Assembly: GCF_001424265.1 (NCBI RefSeq)
Contig: NZ_LMOV01000007.1
Span: forward strand, 21,255-85,254
Direction of reading: 5' to 3'
DNA from: Acidovorax sp. Leaf160
GTDB lineage: Bacteria > Pseudomonadota > Gammaproteobacteria > Burkholderiales > Burkholderiaceae_C
Length of the DNA: 64,000 bases
The notes below the pieces were generated by a model. The model saw nothing but the letters and a program-made list of their open reading frames with translations, made no database searches and had not been told where the DNA came from. Positions 36,609 through 46,405 of the stretch are shown here, in pieces (position 1 is the first letter of the stretch; each line of letters opens with the position of its first letter). The position numbers were made by a program, and so were the translations under genes.

Positions 36609-38318
36609 ATGCTCTCCGTCAAACAGGAATTGCTCGCGGCCCTGGCCGGCGAGCTGGAAAAATTGTCGCCCGGCGCCGCCGGGCGCGCTGCTTTTGAATC
36701 GCCCAAGGTGGCCGCGCATGGCGATTTCGCCTGCACCGCCGCCATGCAGCTGGCCAAGCCGCTCAAGCTCAACCCCCGCGCGCTGGGCGAGCAGCTCAAG
36801 ACCGCGCTGGAGGCCACGCCGGCCTTCACGCGCTGGGTCGATGCCATCGAGATCGCCGGCCCGGGCTTTCTGAACATCCGCCTCAAGCCCGCCGCCAAGC
36901 AGGAAGTGGTGCGCGAGGTGCTGGCCGCGGGCGACGCCTTCGGCCAGCAGCCATCGAACGGCCAGCGCATGCTGGTCGAGTTCGTGTCCGCCAACCCCAC
37001 CGGCCCGCTGCACGTGGGCCACGGCCGCCAGGCGGCGCTGGGCGACGCGATCTGCAACATCTTCGCCAGCCAGGGCTGGAGCGTGCATCGCGAGTTCTAC
37101 TACAACGACGCGGGCGTGCAGATCGACACCCTGACCAAGAGCACGCAGCTGCGCGCCAAGGGCTTCAAGCCGGGCGACGACTGCTGGCCCACCGACCCAG
37201 AGAACCCGGCCTCCAAGGCGTTCTACAACGGCGACTACATCCAGGACATCGCGAACGACTTCCTGGCAAAGAAGACGGTGAAGGCGGACGACCGCGAGTT
37301 CACCGCCAACGGCGACGTCGATGATTACGACAACATCCGCCAGTTCGCCGTGGCCTACCTGCGCAACGAGCAGGACAAGGACCTGCAGGCCTTCAACCTG
37401 CATTTCGACGAGTACTACCTGGAGTCGAGCCTCTACACCTCGGGCCGTGTCGACGCCACGGTGAAGCGCCTGATCGACAAGGGCCACACCTACGAGCAGG
37501 ACGGCGCGCTGTGGCTGAAGACCACCGACTACGGTGACGACAAGGACCGCGTGATGCGCAAGAAGGACGGCACGTACACGTACTTCGTGCCCGACGTGGC
37601 CTACCACATCGCCAAGTGGGAGCGCGGCTTCACCAAGGTCGTGAACATCCAGGGCACCGACCATCACGGCACCATCGCCCGCGTGCGCGCCGGCCTGCAG
37701 GCGGCCGATGCCGGCATCCCGCAGGGCTACCCCGACTACGTGCTGCACACCATGGTGCGCGTGGTCAAGGGCGGCGAGGAGGTCAAGATCAGCAAGCGTG
37801 CGGGCAGCTACGTCACGCTGCGCGACCTGATCGAATGGACCAGCAAGGACGCGGTGCGCTTCTTCCTCTTGAGCCGCAAGCCCGATACCGAATACACCTT
37901 CGACATCGACCTGGCCGTGGCGCAGAACAACGACAACCCGGTCTATTACGTGCAGTACGCCCATGCGCGCATCCAGTCGGTGCTGCGGGCCTGGCAAGAG
38001 GCCGGCGGCGGCGACGTCGCCTCGCTCAAGGACGTGGATCTGTCGGCGCTGGAAGGCCCGCAGGCCCAGGCGCTGATGCTGCAGCTGGCCAAGTACCCCG
38101 AGATGCTCACGGCCGCTGCCGAGGGCGAGGCCCCGCACGACGTGACCTTCTACCTGCGCGACCTGGCCGCCAGCTACCACAGCTACTACGACGCCGAGCG
38201 CATCCTGGTGGAGGACGAGGCCGTCAAGCAGGCGCGGCTTGCGCTGGTCGCCGCGACCGCACAGGTGCTGCACAATGGGTTGAAGGTGCTGGGCGTGAGC
38301 GCGCCCGCCAGAATGTGA
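36609..38318 (+). CDS. argS: Arginyl-tRNA synthetase
   Basis: A protein of 569 aa. N-terminal additional domain, then [20 protein letters not shown] (HIGH motif as HVGH, about residues 120-140), the class I Rossmann fold, and [15 protein letters not shown] (KMSKS-like, near residue 395). A helical anticodon-binding domain follows with [14 protein letters not shown]. It charges tRNA-Arg, including the CCG isoacceptor in this window. It is 8 bp upstream of the SPOR-domain gene and probably co-transcribed. Confidence 0.97.
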   Translation: MLSVKQELLAALAGELEKLSPGAAGRAAFESPKVAAHGDFACTAAMQLAKPLKLNPRALGEQLKTALEATPAFTRWVDAIEIAGPGFLNIRLKPAAKQEVVREVLAAGDAFGQQPSNGQRMLVEFVSANPTGPLHVGHGRQAALGDAICNIFASQGWSVHREFYYNDAGVQIDTLTKSTQLRAKGFKPGDDCWPTDPENPASKAFYNGDYIQDIANDFLAKKTVKADDREFTANGDVDDYDNIRQFAVAYLRNEQDKDLQAFNLHFDEYYLESSLYTSGRVDATVKRLIDKGHTYEQDGALWLKTTDYGDDKDRVMRKKDGTYTYFVPDVAYHIAKWERGFTKVVNIQGTDHHGTIARVRAGLQAADAGIPQGYPDYVLHTMVRVVKGGEEVKISKRAGSYVTLRDLIEWTSKDAVRFFLLSRKPDTEYTFDIDLAVAQNNDNPVYYVQYAHARIQSVLRAWQEAGGGDVASLKDVDLSALEGPQAQALMLQLAKYPEMLTAAAEGEAPHDVTFYLRDLAASYHSYYDAERILVEDEAVKQARLALVAATAQVLHNGLKVLGVSAPARM

Positions 38319-38325
38319 AACAACC

Positions 38326-39030
38326 ATGGCTAGCCAAATGAAGAAACAGCAGCGCGGAGGCACGGCCGTCGGGCTCATCGTCGGGATGATCGTCGGGCTG
38401 GGCGCCGCGCTGGGCGTGGCCGTGTACGTCACCAAGGTGCCGGTGCCCTTCCTGAACAAGGGCAGTTCGCGTAATTCCGACCAGGACGAGGCCCAGCGCA
38501 ACAAGAACTGGGACCCCAATTCCCCCTTGTACGGCAAGAACCCGGCCCGGCCGGCAGCGTCCGCCGCGCCCAGCGCCGCGGGCACCGACCCTGCGGCGGC
38601 CACGCCCGCCACCGGCACCGTCACCGCACCGCCGGTGACCGCTGCCGCCACGGCGCCCACGCCGCGCGGCGCCGCCAGCAAGCCGGCCGCAGCCAAGCCC
38701 GCCACCAGTGCCGACCCCCTGGGCGACCTGGCCAAGGCACGTTCGGCGGCCAGCCCCGCCGCCGTGGCCACGCCGTCCACCGGCGGCGCCGACCCGTTCG
38801 ACTACTTCGTGCAGGCCGGCGCTTTCCGCACGCAGGGCGATGCCGACGCCCAGCGCGCCAAGATGGCCATGCTGGGCTGGGAGGCCCGCGTCAGCGAGCG
38901 CGAACAGAACGGCCGCACCGTGTACCGCGTGCGCGTGGGCCCGTTCGCCAAGCGCGACGATGCCGAGTCGCTGAAAGACAAGCTCGACGGCGCGGGTGTG
39001 GAGTCCGCCCTGGTGCGGGTGCAGCGCTGA
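38326..39030 (+). CDS. SPOR-domain protein
   Basis: A protein of 234 aa. One membrane helix (GLIVGMIVGLGAALGVAVYV, residues 14-35), a long Ala/Pro/Thr-rich periplasmic linker, and a C-terminal SPOR domain (FDYFVQAGAFRTQGDADAQR ... VYRVRVGPFAKRDDAESL). SPOR domains bind denuded peptidoglycan at the division septum. It is placed between argS and dsbA, an order I recall from related genomes. Confidence 0.93.
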   Translation: MASQMKKQQRGGTAVGLIVGMIVGLGAALGVAVYVTKVPVPFLNKGSSRNSDQDEAQRNKNWDPNSPLYGKNPARPAASAAPSAAGTDPAAATPATGTVTAPPVTAAATAPTPRGAASKPAAAKPATSADPLGDLAKARSAASPAAVATPSTGGADPFDYFVQAGAFRTQGDADAQRAKMAMLGWEARVSEREQNGRTVYRVRVGPFAKRDDAESLKDKLDGAGVESALVRVQR

Positions 39031-39135
39031 CGGCAAAAAAGTGTGCGCGGGCGCACAGCTGGCGGCACCTGCCGACGAAACTTTGCGGCCCCGGGCCGCT
39101 CACAACCTTCTGATCGACCAAGGAGTGAAATCTTC

Positions 39136-39792
39136 ATGAAACGCCGCGAGTTTTCCCTGTCCGCCGCCACGGCCCTGGCCGCTTCCGCCGCCACGCTCCC
39201 GCTGGCCACGCCCGCCTTCGCGCAGGCCCGCCAGTTCAAGGAAGGCAAGGACTACACCAAGCTCGCCAAGCCCGCACCCGTCGATGCACCCGCCGGCAAG
39301 GTCGAGGTGATCGAGTTCTTCTGGTACAGCTGCCCGCACTGCAATGCGTTCGAGCCGGCGCTGGAAGCCTGGATCAAATCCGCGCCCAAGGACCTGCAGA
39401 TCCGCCGCATGCCGGTGGCCTTCAACGCCAGCTTCGTGCCGCAGCAGAAGCTGTACTTCGCGCTCGAGAACATGGGCAAGCTGCCCGAAGTCCACGCCAA
39501 GGTGTTCCGCGCCGTGCATGTCGAGCGCCTGCCGCTCAACAAGGACGAGCTGATCTTCGAATGGATCGGCAAGCAGGGCGTGGACGTCGCCAAGTTCAAG
39601 GAAACCTACAACTCCTTCGGCGTCGCCAGCCAGGTGCGCAAGGCATCGCAGCTGCAGGAAGCCTACGGCGTGGAGGGCGTTCCCTCCATGGGCGTGGCCG
39701 GCCGCTACTACACCGACGGCACCATGGCCGGCAACATGCAGAGCGTGCTGCAGGTGGTGGACTACCTGGCAGGCGTGGCCCGCAAGGGCTGA
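39136..39792 (+). CDS. dsbA: Thiol:disulfide interchange protein DsbA
   Basis: A protein of 218 aa. The signal region reads MKRREFSLSAATALAASAAT; the Arg pair followed by x-F-S-L gives it a Tat-like look. The mature part has the thioredoxin-fold active site FFWYSCPHCNAFEP (CPHC) and the cis-Pro loop VEGVPSMGVAG. It introduces disulfide bonds into periplasmic proteins. A ribosome-binding site AAGGAG lies upstream of 39136. It is followed by a strong terminator. Confidence 0.96.
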   Translation: MKRREFSLSAATALAASAATLPLATPAFAQARQFKEGKDYTKLAKPAPVDAPAGKVEVIEFFWYSCPHCNAFEPALEAWIKSAPKDLQIRRMPVAFNASFVPQQKLYFALENMGKLPEVHAKVFRAVHVERLPLNKDELIFEWIGKQGVDVAKFKETYNSFGVASQVRKASQLQEAYGVEGVPSMGVAGRYYTDGTMAGNMQSVLQVVDYLAGVARKG

Positions 39793-39869
39793 GGCCGTGC
39801 GGGGCGGGGGGCGGGCCTCGGGGCGCGCGCTTCCGGTACCGCTTTCTCCCTGGTCACCCAGGCATCCGG

Positions 39870-39891
39870 CGCGCCCTCGGGCGCGTTTTTT
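39870..39891 (+). terminator. Terminator after dsbA
   Basis: CGCGCCC (39870-39876) and GGGCGCG (39879-39885) followed by TTTTTT (39886-39891). The loop is formally two bases, so the top pairs are probably open. It closes the argS-SPOR-dsbA unit. Confidence 0.85.
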
Positions 39892-39940
39892 CATGGGCAT
39901 TCGCCGGCGGTGGGGGGCTCGCCGCCACCCGTCAGAGCGC

Positions 39941-39956
39941 TGCTAAAAAAGTAGCA
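39941..39956. repeat. Dispersed inverted repeat copy (degenerate)
   Basis: TGCTA (39941-39945), AAAAAG, TAGCA (39952-39956). A shorter member of the same group of A-loop palindromes. Confidence 0.55.
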
Positions 39957-40165
39957 TGAGAGGCTGGTTGGATAAGCGCCCAGGGTCGTTTCGATGGTCC
40001 ATTCTGGTGGGATCGCCGGGCGCATCCTGTCGGGCGTGATGGCCAGATGCCGCGCGCCCTGTCCACGGCGCGTGCATGATGCGGGTCGGCCGATGGGCCC
40101 TTCCTGCTGCCGCCAGCGCTGCCCCCCGCTGACGGTCGGTACAATGTCTGCAAGATTCGTGCCCT

Positions 40166-40822
40166 ATGAGAAACAGACTCCTCCCGCTGATTTTGCTCTC
40201 CGCGCTGGCCCTGGCCTCGTGGGGCGCCCGCGCCGAAAAGGCCGACCGCAACAAACCGATGAACATCGAGGCCGACGCACTGCGCCACGATGAACTGCAG
40301 CAGACCAGCGTCTTCACCGGCCGCGTGGTGCTGACCAAGGGCACCATGGTGCTGCGCGGCGCCCGGCTCGACGTGCGGCAAGACCCCAATGGCTTCCAGT
40401 ACGGCGTGGTGACCGCCGAGCCCGGCAAGCGCGCCTTCTTCCGCCAGAAGCGCGACACGGTGGCCGGTGCGCCCGACGAATTCGTCGAAGGCGAGGCCCA
40501 GACCATCGAATACGACGGCCGTGCCGAAACCGTGAAGCTCATCGGCCGGGCCGAGCTGCGCCGCTACCGCGAAGCCACGCTGACCGACGAAATGGCCGGC
40601 GCCGTGATCTTCTACAACAGCGTGAGCGACGTGCTGACCGTGGACGGCCAGCGCACCGCGCCGAACGGCACGGCGTCGGGCACGCCGGGCGGCCGCGTGC
40701 GCGCCGTGCTGGCGCCCAAGGAGCCGGCGGCCGGTGCCGCACGGCCCGCCGCCCCGGCGACCGGCCCCGCGCCCGCCCTGCGGCCCAGCACCGACCTGAG
40801 CAACGGCGGCGCCAGCAAGTGA
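40166..40822 (+). CDS. lptA: Lipopolysaccharide transport periplasmic protein LptA
   Basis: A protein of 218 aa. A cleavable signal peptide ([19 protein letters not shown]) is followed by the OstA/LptA beta-jellyroll: [42 protein letters not shown], and [21 protein letters not shown]. It forms the periplasmic bridge that carries LPS from the inner-membrane LptBFGC complex to LptDE. The C-terminal ~45 residues are Ala/Pro rich. It overlaps lptB by four bases (GTGA). Confidence 0.95.
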   Translation: MRNRLLPLILLSALALASWGARAEKADRNKPMNIEADALRHDELQQTSVFTGRVVLTKGTMVLRGARLDVRQDPNGFQYGVVTAEPGKRAFFRQKRDTVAGAPDEFVEGEAQTIEYDGRAETVKLIGRAELRRYREATLTDEMAGAVIFYNSVSDVLTVDGQRTAPNGTASGTPGGRVRAVLAPKEPAAGAARPAAPATGPAPALRPSTDLSNGGASK

Positions 40823-41637
40823 GCGAGCCCCTCCACACCCCCACTGCCGCCGCCCCCGCCTCCGCGTCCGCTTCCACGGCGGCACCTTCGGGCGAGGGCA
40901 GCCGGCTGCAGGCCCTGCACCTGCAGAAGTCCTACGGCAGCCGCAAGGTCGTCAAGGACGTGTCGCTGACGGTGCAAAAGGGCGAAGTCGTCGGCCTGCT
41001 GGGGCCCAACGGTGCCGGCAAGACCACCTCGTTCTACATGATCGTCGGGCTGGTGCGCAGCGACGGCGGCGACATCCTGATCGATGGCCAGTCGGTGGCC
41101 AACATGCCCATCCACCGCCGATCGCGGCTGGGGCTGTCGTACCTGCCGCAGGAAGCGTCCATCTTCCGCAAGCTGAACGTCGAAGAAAACGTGCGCGCCG
41201 TGCTGGAGCTGCAAAAGGGCGACGACGGCAAGCCGCTGCCCCGCGCCGAGATCGAAGACCGCCTGACGGCCCTGCTGCAGGAACTGCGCGTGGAGCACCT
41301 GCGGGCCTCCCCCGCGCTGGCGCTTTCCGGAGGCGAGCGCCGCCGCGTGGAGATCGCCCGGGCGCTCGCCACGCAGCCGCGGTTCATCCTGCTCGACGAG
41401 CCTTTCGCCGGCATCGATCCCATCGCCGTGATCGAGATCCAGCGCATCATCGGCTTTCTGAAAGAGCGCGGCATCGGCGTGCTCATCACCGACCACAACG
41501 TGCGCGAGACGCTGGGTATCTGCGACCACGCCTTCATCATCAGCGACGGCAACGTGCTGGCGCAGGGAACGCCTTCCGACATCGTGGACAACGCCGAAGT
41601 ACGCCGGGTGTACCTGGGCGAGCACTTCAGGATGTGA
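40819..41637 (+). CDS. lptB: LPS export ABC transporter ATP-binding protein LptB
   Basis: A protein of 272 aa. Walker [12 protein letters not shown] near residue 74, Q-loop LPQEASIF, signature [15 protein letters not shown], Walker [14 protein letters not shown] and H-loop ITDHNVRET. It powers LPS extraction from the inner membrane with LptFG. The GTG at 40819 overlaps the lptA stop. An Ala/Ser-rich extension of ~25 residues precedes the conserved start ([16 protein letters not shown]), longer than the E. coli protein (241 aa). Confidence 0.96.
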   Translation: MSEPLHTPTAAAPASASASTAAPSGEGSRLQALHLQKSYGSRKVVKDVSLTVQKGEVVGLLGPNGAGKTTSFYMIVGLVRSDGGDILIDGQSVANMPIHRRSRLGLSYLPQEASIFRKLNVEENVRAVLELQKGDDGKPLPRAEIEDRLTALLQELRVEHLRASPALALSGGERRRVEIARALATQPRFILLDEPFAGIDPIAVIEIQRIIGFLKERGIGVLITDHNVRETLGICDHAFIISDGNVLAQGTPSDIVDNAEVRRVYLGEHFRM

Positions 41638-41640
41638 GCA

Positions 41641-41808
41641 TGGCCCCCACGCTCCCCGATTCTCGTGGTCCGCTGCCCCCCAAGGGGGCCCTTGCACCTT
41701 GGGGCGGCCCGGTGGTGCTGGGAGTGGCCCCCACGCTCCCCGCTGCGCGTGGTTCGCTGCCCCCCAAGGGGGCCCTTGCACCTTGGGGCGGCCCGGCGGT
41801 GCGTGTTT
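41641..41808. repeat. Two tandem copies of an 84-bp GC-rich repeat between lptB and rpoN
   Basis: Copy 1 is 41641-41724 and copy 2 is 41725-41808. Each begins TGGCCCCCACGCTCCCCG and contains the palindrome CCCCCCAAGGGGGCCC and then CCTTGGGGCGGCCCGG. The copies differ at a few positions. They fill the whole gap and leave no recognisable ribosome-binding site before rpoN. Confidence 0.9.
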
Positions 41809-41809
41809 G

Positions 41810-43417
41810 ATGAAGCCCGGCCTTTCCCTCCGCGTCTCGCAGCACCTGGCGCTCACGCCCCAGCTGCAGCAGTCGATCCGGCTGCTGCAGCTGTCCACGC
41901 TGGAGCTGTCGCAGGAGGTCGAGCAGATGCTCGACGAGAACCCGTTCCTGGAGCGCACGCTGGAAGAAGCACCGCGTGAGGAGTTCGGGCTGGCGCAGGC
42001 CGACACGCCGGTGGCCGAGGACGACCGCCACGCCGACGAGTCGCTCTACAGCGCGGCGCCGGGCACCACCAGCTCCAGCGCTGACAGCGGCAGCGGCAGC
42101 GACGGCGATTCCCCCGCCGCGCCCGACGCGGCCTCCGACACCGCTCCAGCGGCCGACACGCCCGACTGGGAAGGCGACGGCACGGTGGACTTTTCTGCGG
42201 ACGACAGCGAATGGGGCGGCGATGCGCCGGCGCGCAACCGCATGGGCGAAGGCGACGGCGAGACCGATGCCACCGAGCTGGCGCGCAGCCACCAGTCGCT
42301 GACCGACTTCCTGCACCGCCAGGCGCTGTCGCTGCGGCTTTCTGCGGTGGACACCGCGGCGCTGCGCTTCCTGATCGAGTCGCTCAACGACGACGGCTAC
42401 CTGGAAGATCCGCTCGAATCGCTGGCGGTTGGCCTGGCCGGCCCGGACGACGCCGAACAGATCGAAGAGCTGGTGCACCGCTTCACCGTGGCGCTGCGCC
42501 TGCTGCAGAGCCTGGAGCCCACCGGGGTGGGCGCGCGCGGCCTGGCCGAATGCCTGACGCTGCAACTGCGTGCCCTGGCTGCCGACAAGGAAGCCGACGC
42601 CGACGTGCTGCAGACGGCATTGCGCATCTGCAAGCAGCCGCTGGAGATGCTGGCCAAGCGCGACGTGCGCCGCCTGACGCAGACCTGCGGCAGCGGCAAC
42701 GAGGAATGCACGCGCGCGGCAATGGCACTCATCGCACGGCTGGAGCCGCGCCCCGGCCGGCGCTTTGCCAACGTGGAGCGCAACATCATCGTGCCCGACG
42801 TCATCGTGAAGAAGACCGGGCGCGGCGCGCAGCAGAACTTCAGCGTGCAGCTCAACCCCGACGTGATGCCGCGCCTGCGGGTGCACGACGTCTATGCCGG
42901 CGCCCTGCGCGGCAACCGGGGCGGCGAGGGCCACCAGGCCCTGCAGCAGCGGCTGCAGGAGGCGCGCTGGTTCATCAAGAACATCCAGCAGCGCTTCGAC
43001 ACCATCCTGCGCGTGTCGCGGGCCATCGTGGACCGGCAGCGCAACTTCTTCGTGCATGGCGAGCTGGCCATGCGCCCGCTGGTGCTGCGCGACATCGCCG
43101 ACGAACTCGGCCTGCACGAATCCACCATCAGCCGCGTGACCACGGCCAAGTACATGGCCACCCCGCAGGGCACTTACGAGCTGAAGTACTTCTTCGGCTC
43201 CGGCCTGGGGACCGAGACCGGCGGCAACGCCTCCAGCACCGCGGTGCGCGCGCTCATCAAGCAGTTCGTGTCGGCCGAGAACCCGGCCAAGCCGCTGTCG
43301 GACAGCCAGATCGCCGCGATGCTGAAGGAGCAGGGCATCGAATGCGCCCGCCGCACGGTCGCCAAGTACCGCGAGGCGCTCAAGATCGCGCCGGCCAACC
43401 TGCGCAAGGCCTTGTGA
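41810..43417 (+). CDS. rpoN: RNA polymerase sigma-54 factor
   Basis: A protein of 535 aa. Region I (LRVSQHLALTPQLQQSIRLLQ), an acidic Ser/Asp-rich region II of about 100 residues, the core-binding domain, then the DNA-binding domain with LHESTISRVTTAKYMATP. The RpoN box is ARRTVAKYRE. It directs transcription from -24/-12 promoters with enhancer-binding proteins. The ATG at 41810 gives the conserved N-terminus MKPGLSLRVSQ; the frame also reads through the upstream 84-bp repeats but that is not coding. Confidence 0.95.
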   Translation: MKPGLSLRVSQHLALTPQLQQSIRLLQLSTLELSQEVEQMLDENPFLERTLEEAPREEFGLAQADTPVAEDDRHADESLYSAAPGTTSSSADSGSGSDGDSPAAPDAASDTAPAADTPDWEGDGTVDFSADDSEWGGDAPARNRMGEGDGETDATELARSHQSLTDFLHRQALSLRLSAVDTAALRFLIESLNDDGYLEDPLESLAVGLAGPDDAEQIEELVHRFTVALRLLQSLEPTGVGARGLAECLTLQLRALAADKEADADVLQTALRICKQPLEMLAKRDVRRLTQTCGSGNEECTRAAMALIARLEPRPGRRFANVERNIIVPDVIVKKTGRGAQQNFSVQLNPDVMPRLRVHDVYAGALRGNRGGEGHQALQQRLQEARWFIKNIQQRFDTILRVSRAIVDRQRNFFVHGELAMRPLVLRDIADELGLHESTISRVTTAKYMATPQGTYELKYFFGSGLGTETGGNASSTAVRALIKQFVSAENPAKPLSDSQIAAMLKEQGIECARRTVAKYREALKIAPANLRKAL

Positions 43418-43480
43418 CGGTGGGCGGCGAGTGCCTGCGGGCGCCGCCGTGGCCAGCCTGTCCGCCCGCCGCCCGTTGCG

Positions 43481-44077
43481 TCAGCCGCCCAGCAGCTGCG
43501 GGTTCATGCGCCACAGCGTGAAGTTCAACGCCGCCGCGAAGCTGATCCACGCCAGATAGGGCAGCAGCAGCGCGCCGGCCAGCGGCCGCAGCCGCCAGAA
43601 GGCCACCAGCGTCGCGGCCACGGCGAGCCACAGCGCGGCGATGTCGAGCAACGCCCAGCCGCCCAGATGCCACTGGAAGAACAGCCAGCTCCACAGCGCG
43701 TTCAGCACCAGCTGGAGGGCGAACAGCGCCAGCGCCTGGCCGCGCAGCGGGCTGGGCGGCTGGCGCCAGGCCAGCCAGGCGGCCACGCCCATCATGGCGA
43801 AGAGCGTCGTCCACACCGGCCCGAATACGGATGGCGGCGGCGCCCAGCCGGGCTGCGTCAGCTGGCCGTAGAACTGCGGCGCCTGCACCGAGGCGATGCT
43901 GCCGATGCCGGCGGTGAGAAACGCCAGGGCCAGCCAGCCGACCAGCCCGAGCCACAGGCGCGCCGGGGAACGCGCGGGAGCGGGGGCGAAGGCGGTGGAG
44001 GCGGTGGGCGCCGACCCATCGCGCAGGGGATGGGTCGCACGCGGGGAGTGGGTGGCAGGGTGGGTGTGCTCGGTCAT
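43481..44077 (-). CDS. TspO/MBR family protein
   Basis: A protein of 198 aa. After a ~45-residue Pro/Ala leader it has five membrane helices with FYGQLTQPGWAPPPSVFGPVWTTLF, NALWSWLFFQWHLGG and PYLAWISFAAALNFTLW, the typical TspO signatures. TspO proteins bind tetrapyrroles and act in oxidative-stress responses. The start at 44077 (MTEHTHPAT) is the first ATG; a TTG further upstream is possible. Convergent with rpoN. Confidence 0.92.
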   Translation of the reverse strand: MTEHTHPATHSPRATHPLRDGSAPTASTAFAPAPARSPARLWLGLVGWLALAFLTAGIGSIASVQAPQFYGQLTQPGWAPPPSVFGPVWTTLFAMMGVAAWLAWRQPPSPLRGQALALFALQLVLNALWSWLFFQWHLGGWALLDIAALWLAVAATLVAFWRLRPLAGALLLPYLAWISFAAALNFTLWRMNPQLLGG

Positions 44078-44184
44078 CCCGCGATGATCTCGCAAGGGCT
44101 TGCCTGGCGGGGCTGACGCACGCGGTGGCGGCTGTCAGACAGCGCCCCGAGTGCGCGGCACTCTGCGAGGGCTGCTCAGGACTA

Positions 44185-44203
44185 TGCTATTAAAATCGTA
44201 GCA
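44185..44203. repeat. Dispersed inverted repeat copy
   Basis: TGCTA (44185-44189), TTAAAATCG, TAGCA (44199-44203). Core similar to the copy at 30903. Confidence 0.6.
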
Positions 44204-44279
44204 ATATATCCTTGTGGAATGGGCGCGGAAGGCCTAAAAGACCCTTAATCTGCCGTTTCGAGGCACGGCCGCTGGCCGC

Positions 44280-44354
44280 AGGTCCCAGGTCCCTGGTCCC
44301 AGGTCCCAGGTCCCTGGTCCCAGGTCCCAGGTCCCAGGTCCCTGGTCCCTGGTC
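44280..44354. repeat. Heptanucleotide tandem array (WGGTCCC x10)
   Basis: Ten full units of AGGTCCC or TGGTCCC plus a partial one, in the order A A T A A T A A A T T. Each unit carries GGTCC, and the junctions make CCAGG/CCTGG. A seven-base period is not compatible with coding. Confidence 0.92.
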
Positions 44355-44396
44355 GGCCGCAGCGGAGGGTGTCGCCGCCGGCCGCTCAGCGGCCCG

Positions 44397-46209
44397 TCAC
44401 CGCCCAGGCAGCGCACGCTGTGCCGTTGCGCCCTGTCGGCTCGCCGCCGGCAGCGCGGCCGTCCCCGCCAGGGCGGCGGCTTCCAGCTTGAAGCCCGCCA
44501 CCGCATCGGCCAGCTGGGCCGCCTGCTGCTGCAGCGACTGGGCGGCGGCAGTGGCCTCTTCCACCAGCGCGGCGTTCTGCTGCGTGGCCTGGTCCATCTG
44601 GCTCACGGCGCCGCCGATCTCGGCGATGCCGGTGCTCTGCTCCTGGCTGGCGTTGCTGATCTCCGCCACGATGGCCGTGACGCGGCGCACGCTGTCCACC
44701 ACCTTGTCCATGGTGGCGCCCGCATCCTGCACCAGGCGGCTGCCGGCGGCGACCTGCGACACCGAATCGTCGATCAGCGACTTGATCTCCTTGGCGGCGG
44801 TGGCGCTGCGCTGGGCCAGCGTGCGCACTTCCGACGCCACCACGGCGAAGCCCCGGCCCTGCTCTGCCGTCGATCACGCCGATGATGTCGGCGATCTTGC
44901 GCGAGGACGCCTCGATGCCGCCCATGGTCTGCACCACCTGGCCCACCACGGCGCCGCCGTGCGTGGCCACGTCGGAGGCGCCCGTCGCCAGCTGGTTCGC
45001 CTGGCGCGCGTTCTCGGCGTTCTGCTGCACGGTGGCGGTGAGCTGCTCCATCGCCGCCGCCGTCTCTTCCAGCGAGCTGGCCTGCTGCTCGGTGCGTGCC
45101 GACAGGTCCTGGTTGCCGCTGGCGATCTCGCTGGTCGACAGGCGCACCGATTCGGACGAGGCGCGGATCTGCACCAGCACCGCCGCGATCTTGTCCACGA
45201 AGCGGTTGAAGGCGCTGGCGATCTGCGTCAGTTCGTCGCTGCCGTGGGTGGACAGGCGGCGCGTCAGGTCACCGTCGCCCGAGGCGATGTCTTCCAGGGC
45301 GTCGCGCACCAGCCCCAGGCGCCGCAGCTGGTGGCTGACGGCAGCCGTGACCAGCACCACGGCGGCCAGCACGCTCAGCAGCGTGATGAGGACGGCCACC
45401 TTCAGCAGCGCGGTCACCGACTGCGTGGCCTCGGCGCGGTCGATCGAGATGGCCAGCGTCCACGGCGTGCCCTGCACCTTGGCGGCATAGAGCATCTGGT
45501 CGGCGCCGTCCACCTGCACGTCGGCGCGGCCGCCCGACTCGGCCAAGCGCTGGATCACCGGGGCGTCCAGCGTGGTCGCGATGGCCGAGACGGGCTTGAG
45601 CGCCAGTTCCGGCCTGGCGTAGGCGAGGATCTTGCCTTCACCGTCCAGCAGCACCGCGAAGCTCTTGGGAAAGGGCTTGATCGCGCTGACGATGCGGTTC
45701 ACCGAGTCGAGGAACATGTCGCTGGCCACCACCGCCGTGACCTGGCCGGCTGCGGTGACGGGCTCCACGAAGCTGATGGTGAGCTTGCCGGAGACGTCCA
45801 CATACGCGGGCGTCACCGCCGGGCCGCCCACCTGCACGGCCTGCCGGTACCACGGGCGCGCCGTGCCGTCGTAGCCGTCCGGCAGGGGCGTCAGCGAGAT
45901 GCTGCGCTTGTCCGCATAGGTGAAGTAGGCCGCGTCGAAGGCGCCGGCCTGCTCGGCCGCTTTCAGGAAGGGCATCGGGTCGGCCTGGCCCACCGCCACT
46001 TTCAGCGAGCCGGTGATGCGCTGCTTGTCCTTGACCCATTCGGCCACCTCGCCGGCGCGGTCGCGGGTCAGCTGGCCGATCCGGCTGTCCAGGTCGGCCA
46101 TGGTGTCCCGGCGCACCACGAAGAAGGTCGCCAGCGCCAGGGCCAGCAGCGAAAACACGGTAATGGCGACGCAGATACCGATCAAGCGTGCGCGCAGGCT
46201 TTGGAACAT
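44397..46209 (-). pseudogene. Cache-domain methyl-accepting chemotaxis protein, interrupted at the same site as the first
   Basis: The N-terminal part starts at 46209 (MFQSLRARLIGICVAITVFS; TM1). It has a periplasmic Cache sensor (WVKDKQRITGSLKVAVG, GTARPWYRQAVQVGGPAVT), TM2, HAMP and methylation helices, and ends [11 protein letters not shown]. The C-terminal part continues in another frame from [13 protein letters not shown] to 44397. The conserved hairpin-tip segment is missing at the join GACGGCA|GAGCAGGGCC, about 59 nt if the canonical sequence is assumed. The 98 bp after the break (44767-44864) are identical to those of the first receptor. An open wrong-frame read-through hides the break. 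Confidence 0.85.
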
Positions 46210-46405
46210 GGGGAGGCCTTGCGGAAAGATACAAATGGAGACGCATTCTGACCGTTGCTTGATCCAGGGCAAGACCGCTCGGCCAGAAAGCGGGCAAGCA
46301 GGTATCGCGCCAGCCTGCAGGGCCGCTCGCGGCCCGGATCGGGGCTAGGGAAAACCATCGCCAGCCAGGCAGAAGCAGCCAGCGCTTATCCTTGGCACCT
46401 TCCTT

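Larger units (their letters stand above)
39793..40165. other. Intergenic region dsbA / lptA
   Basis: These 373 bp hold a terminator (39870-39891) and a dispersed repeat copy (39941-39956). A possible -10 TACAAT lies at 40140-40145 without a convincing -35. No coding frame with family similarity was found, and lptC, the gene that usually precedes lptA, is absent. Confidence 0.65.
44096..44396. other. Intergenic region between tspO and the second chemoreceptor
   Basis: No gene is seen in these 301 bp. It contains the dispersed inverted repeat copy at 44185-44203 and the heptamer array at 44280-44354. Confidence 0.7.

Noticed and set aside
41699..41809. N-terminal extension of the rpoN frame through the 84-bp repeats
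   Set aside because: The extension is repeat sequence without conservation; the conserved protein starts at MKPGLSLRVSQ (41810).
44386..44880. Apparent continuation of the second chemoreceptor in its N-terminal frame
   Set aside because: The translation after GVIDG is Arg/Gly-rich nonsense; the true C-terminal half is in another frame, which shows the break.
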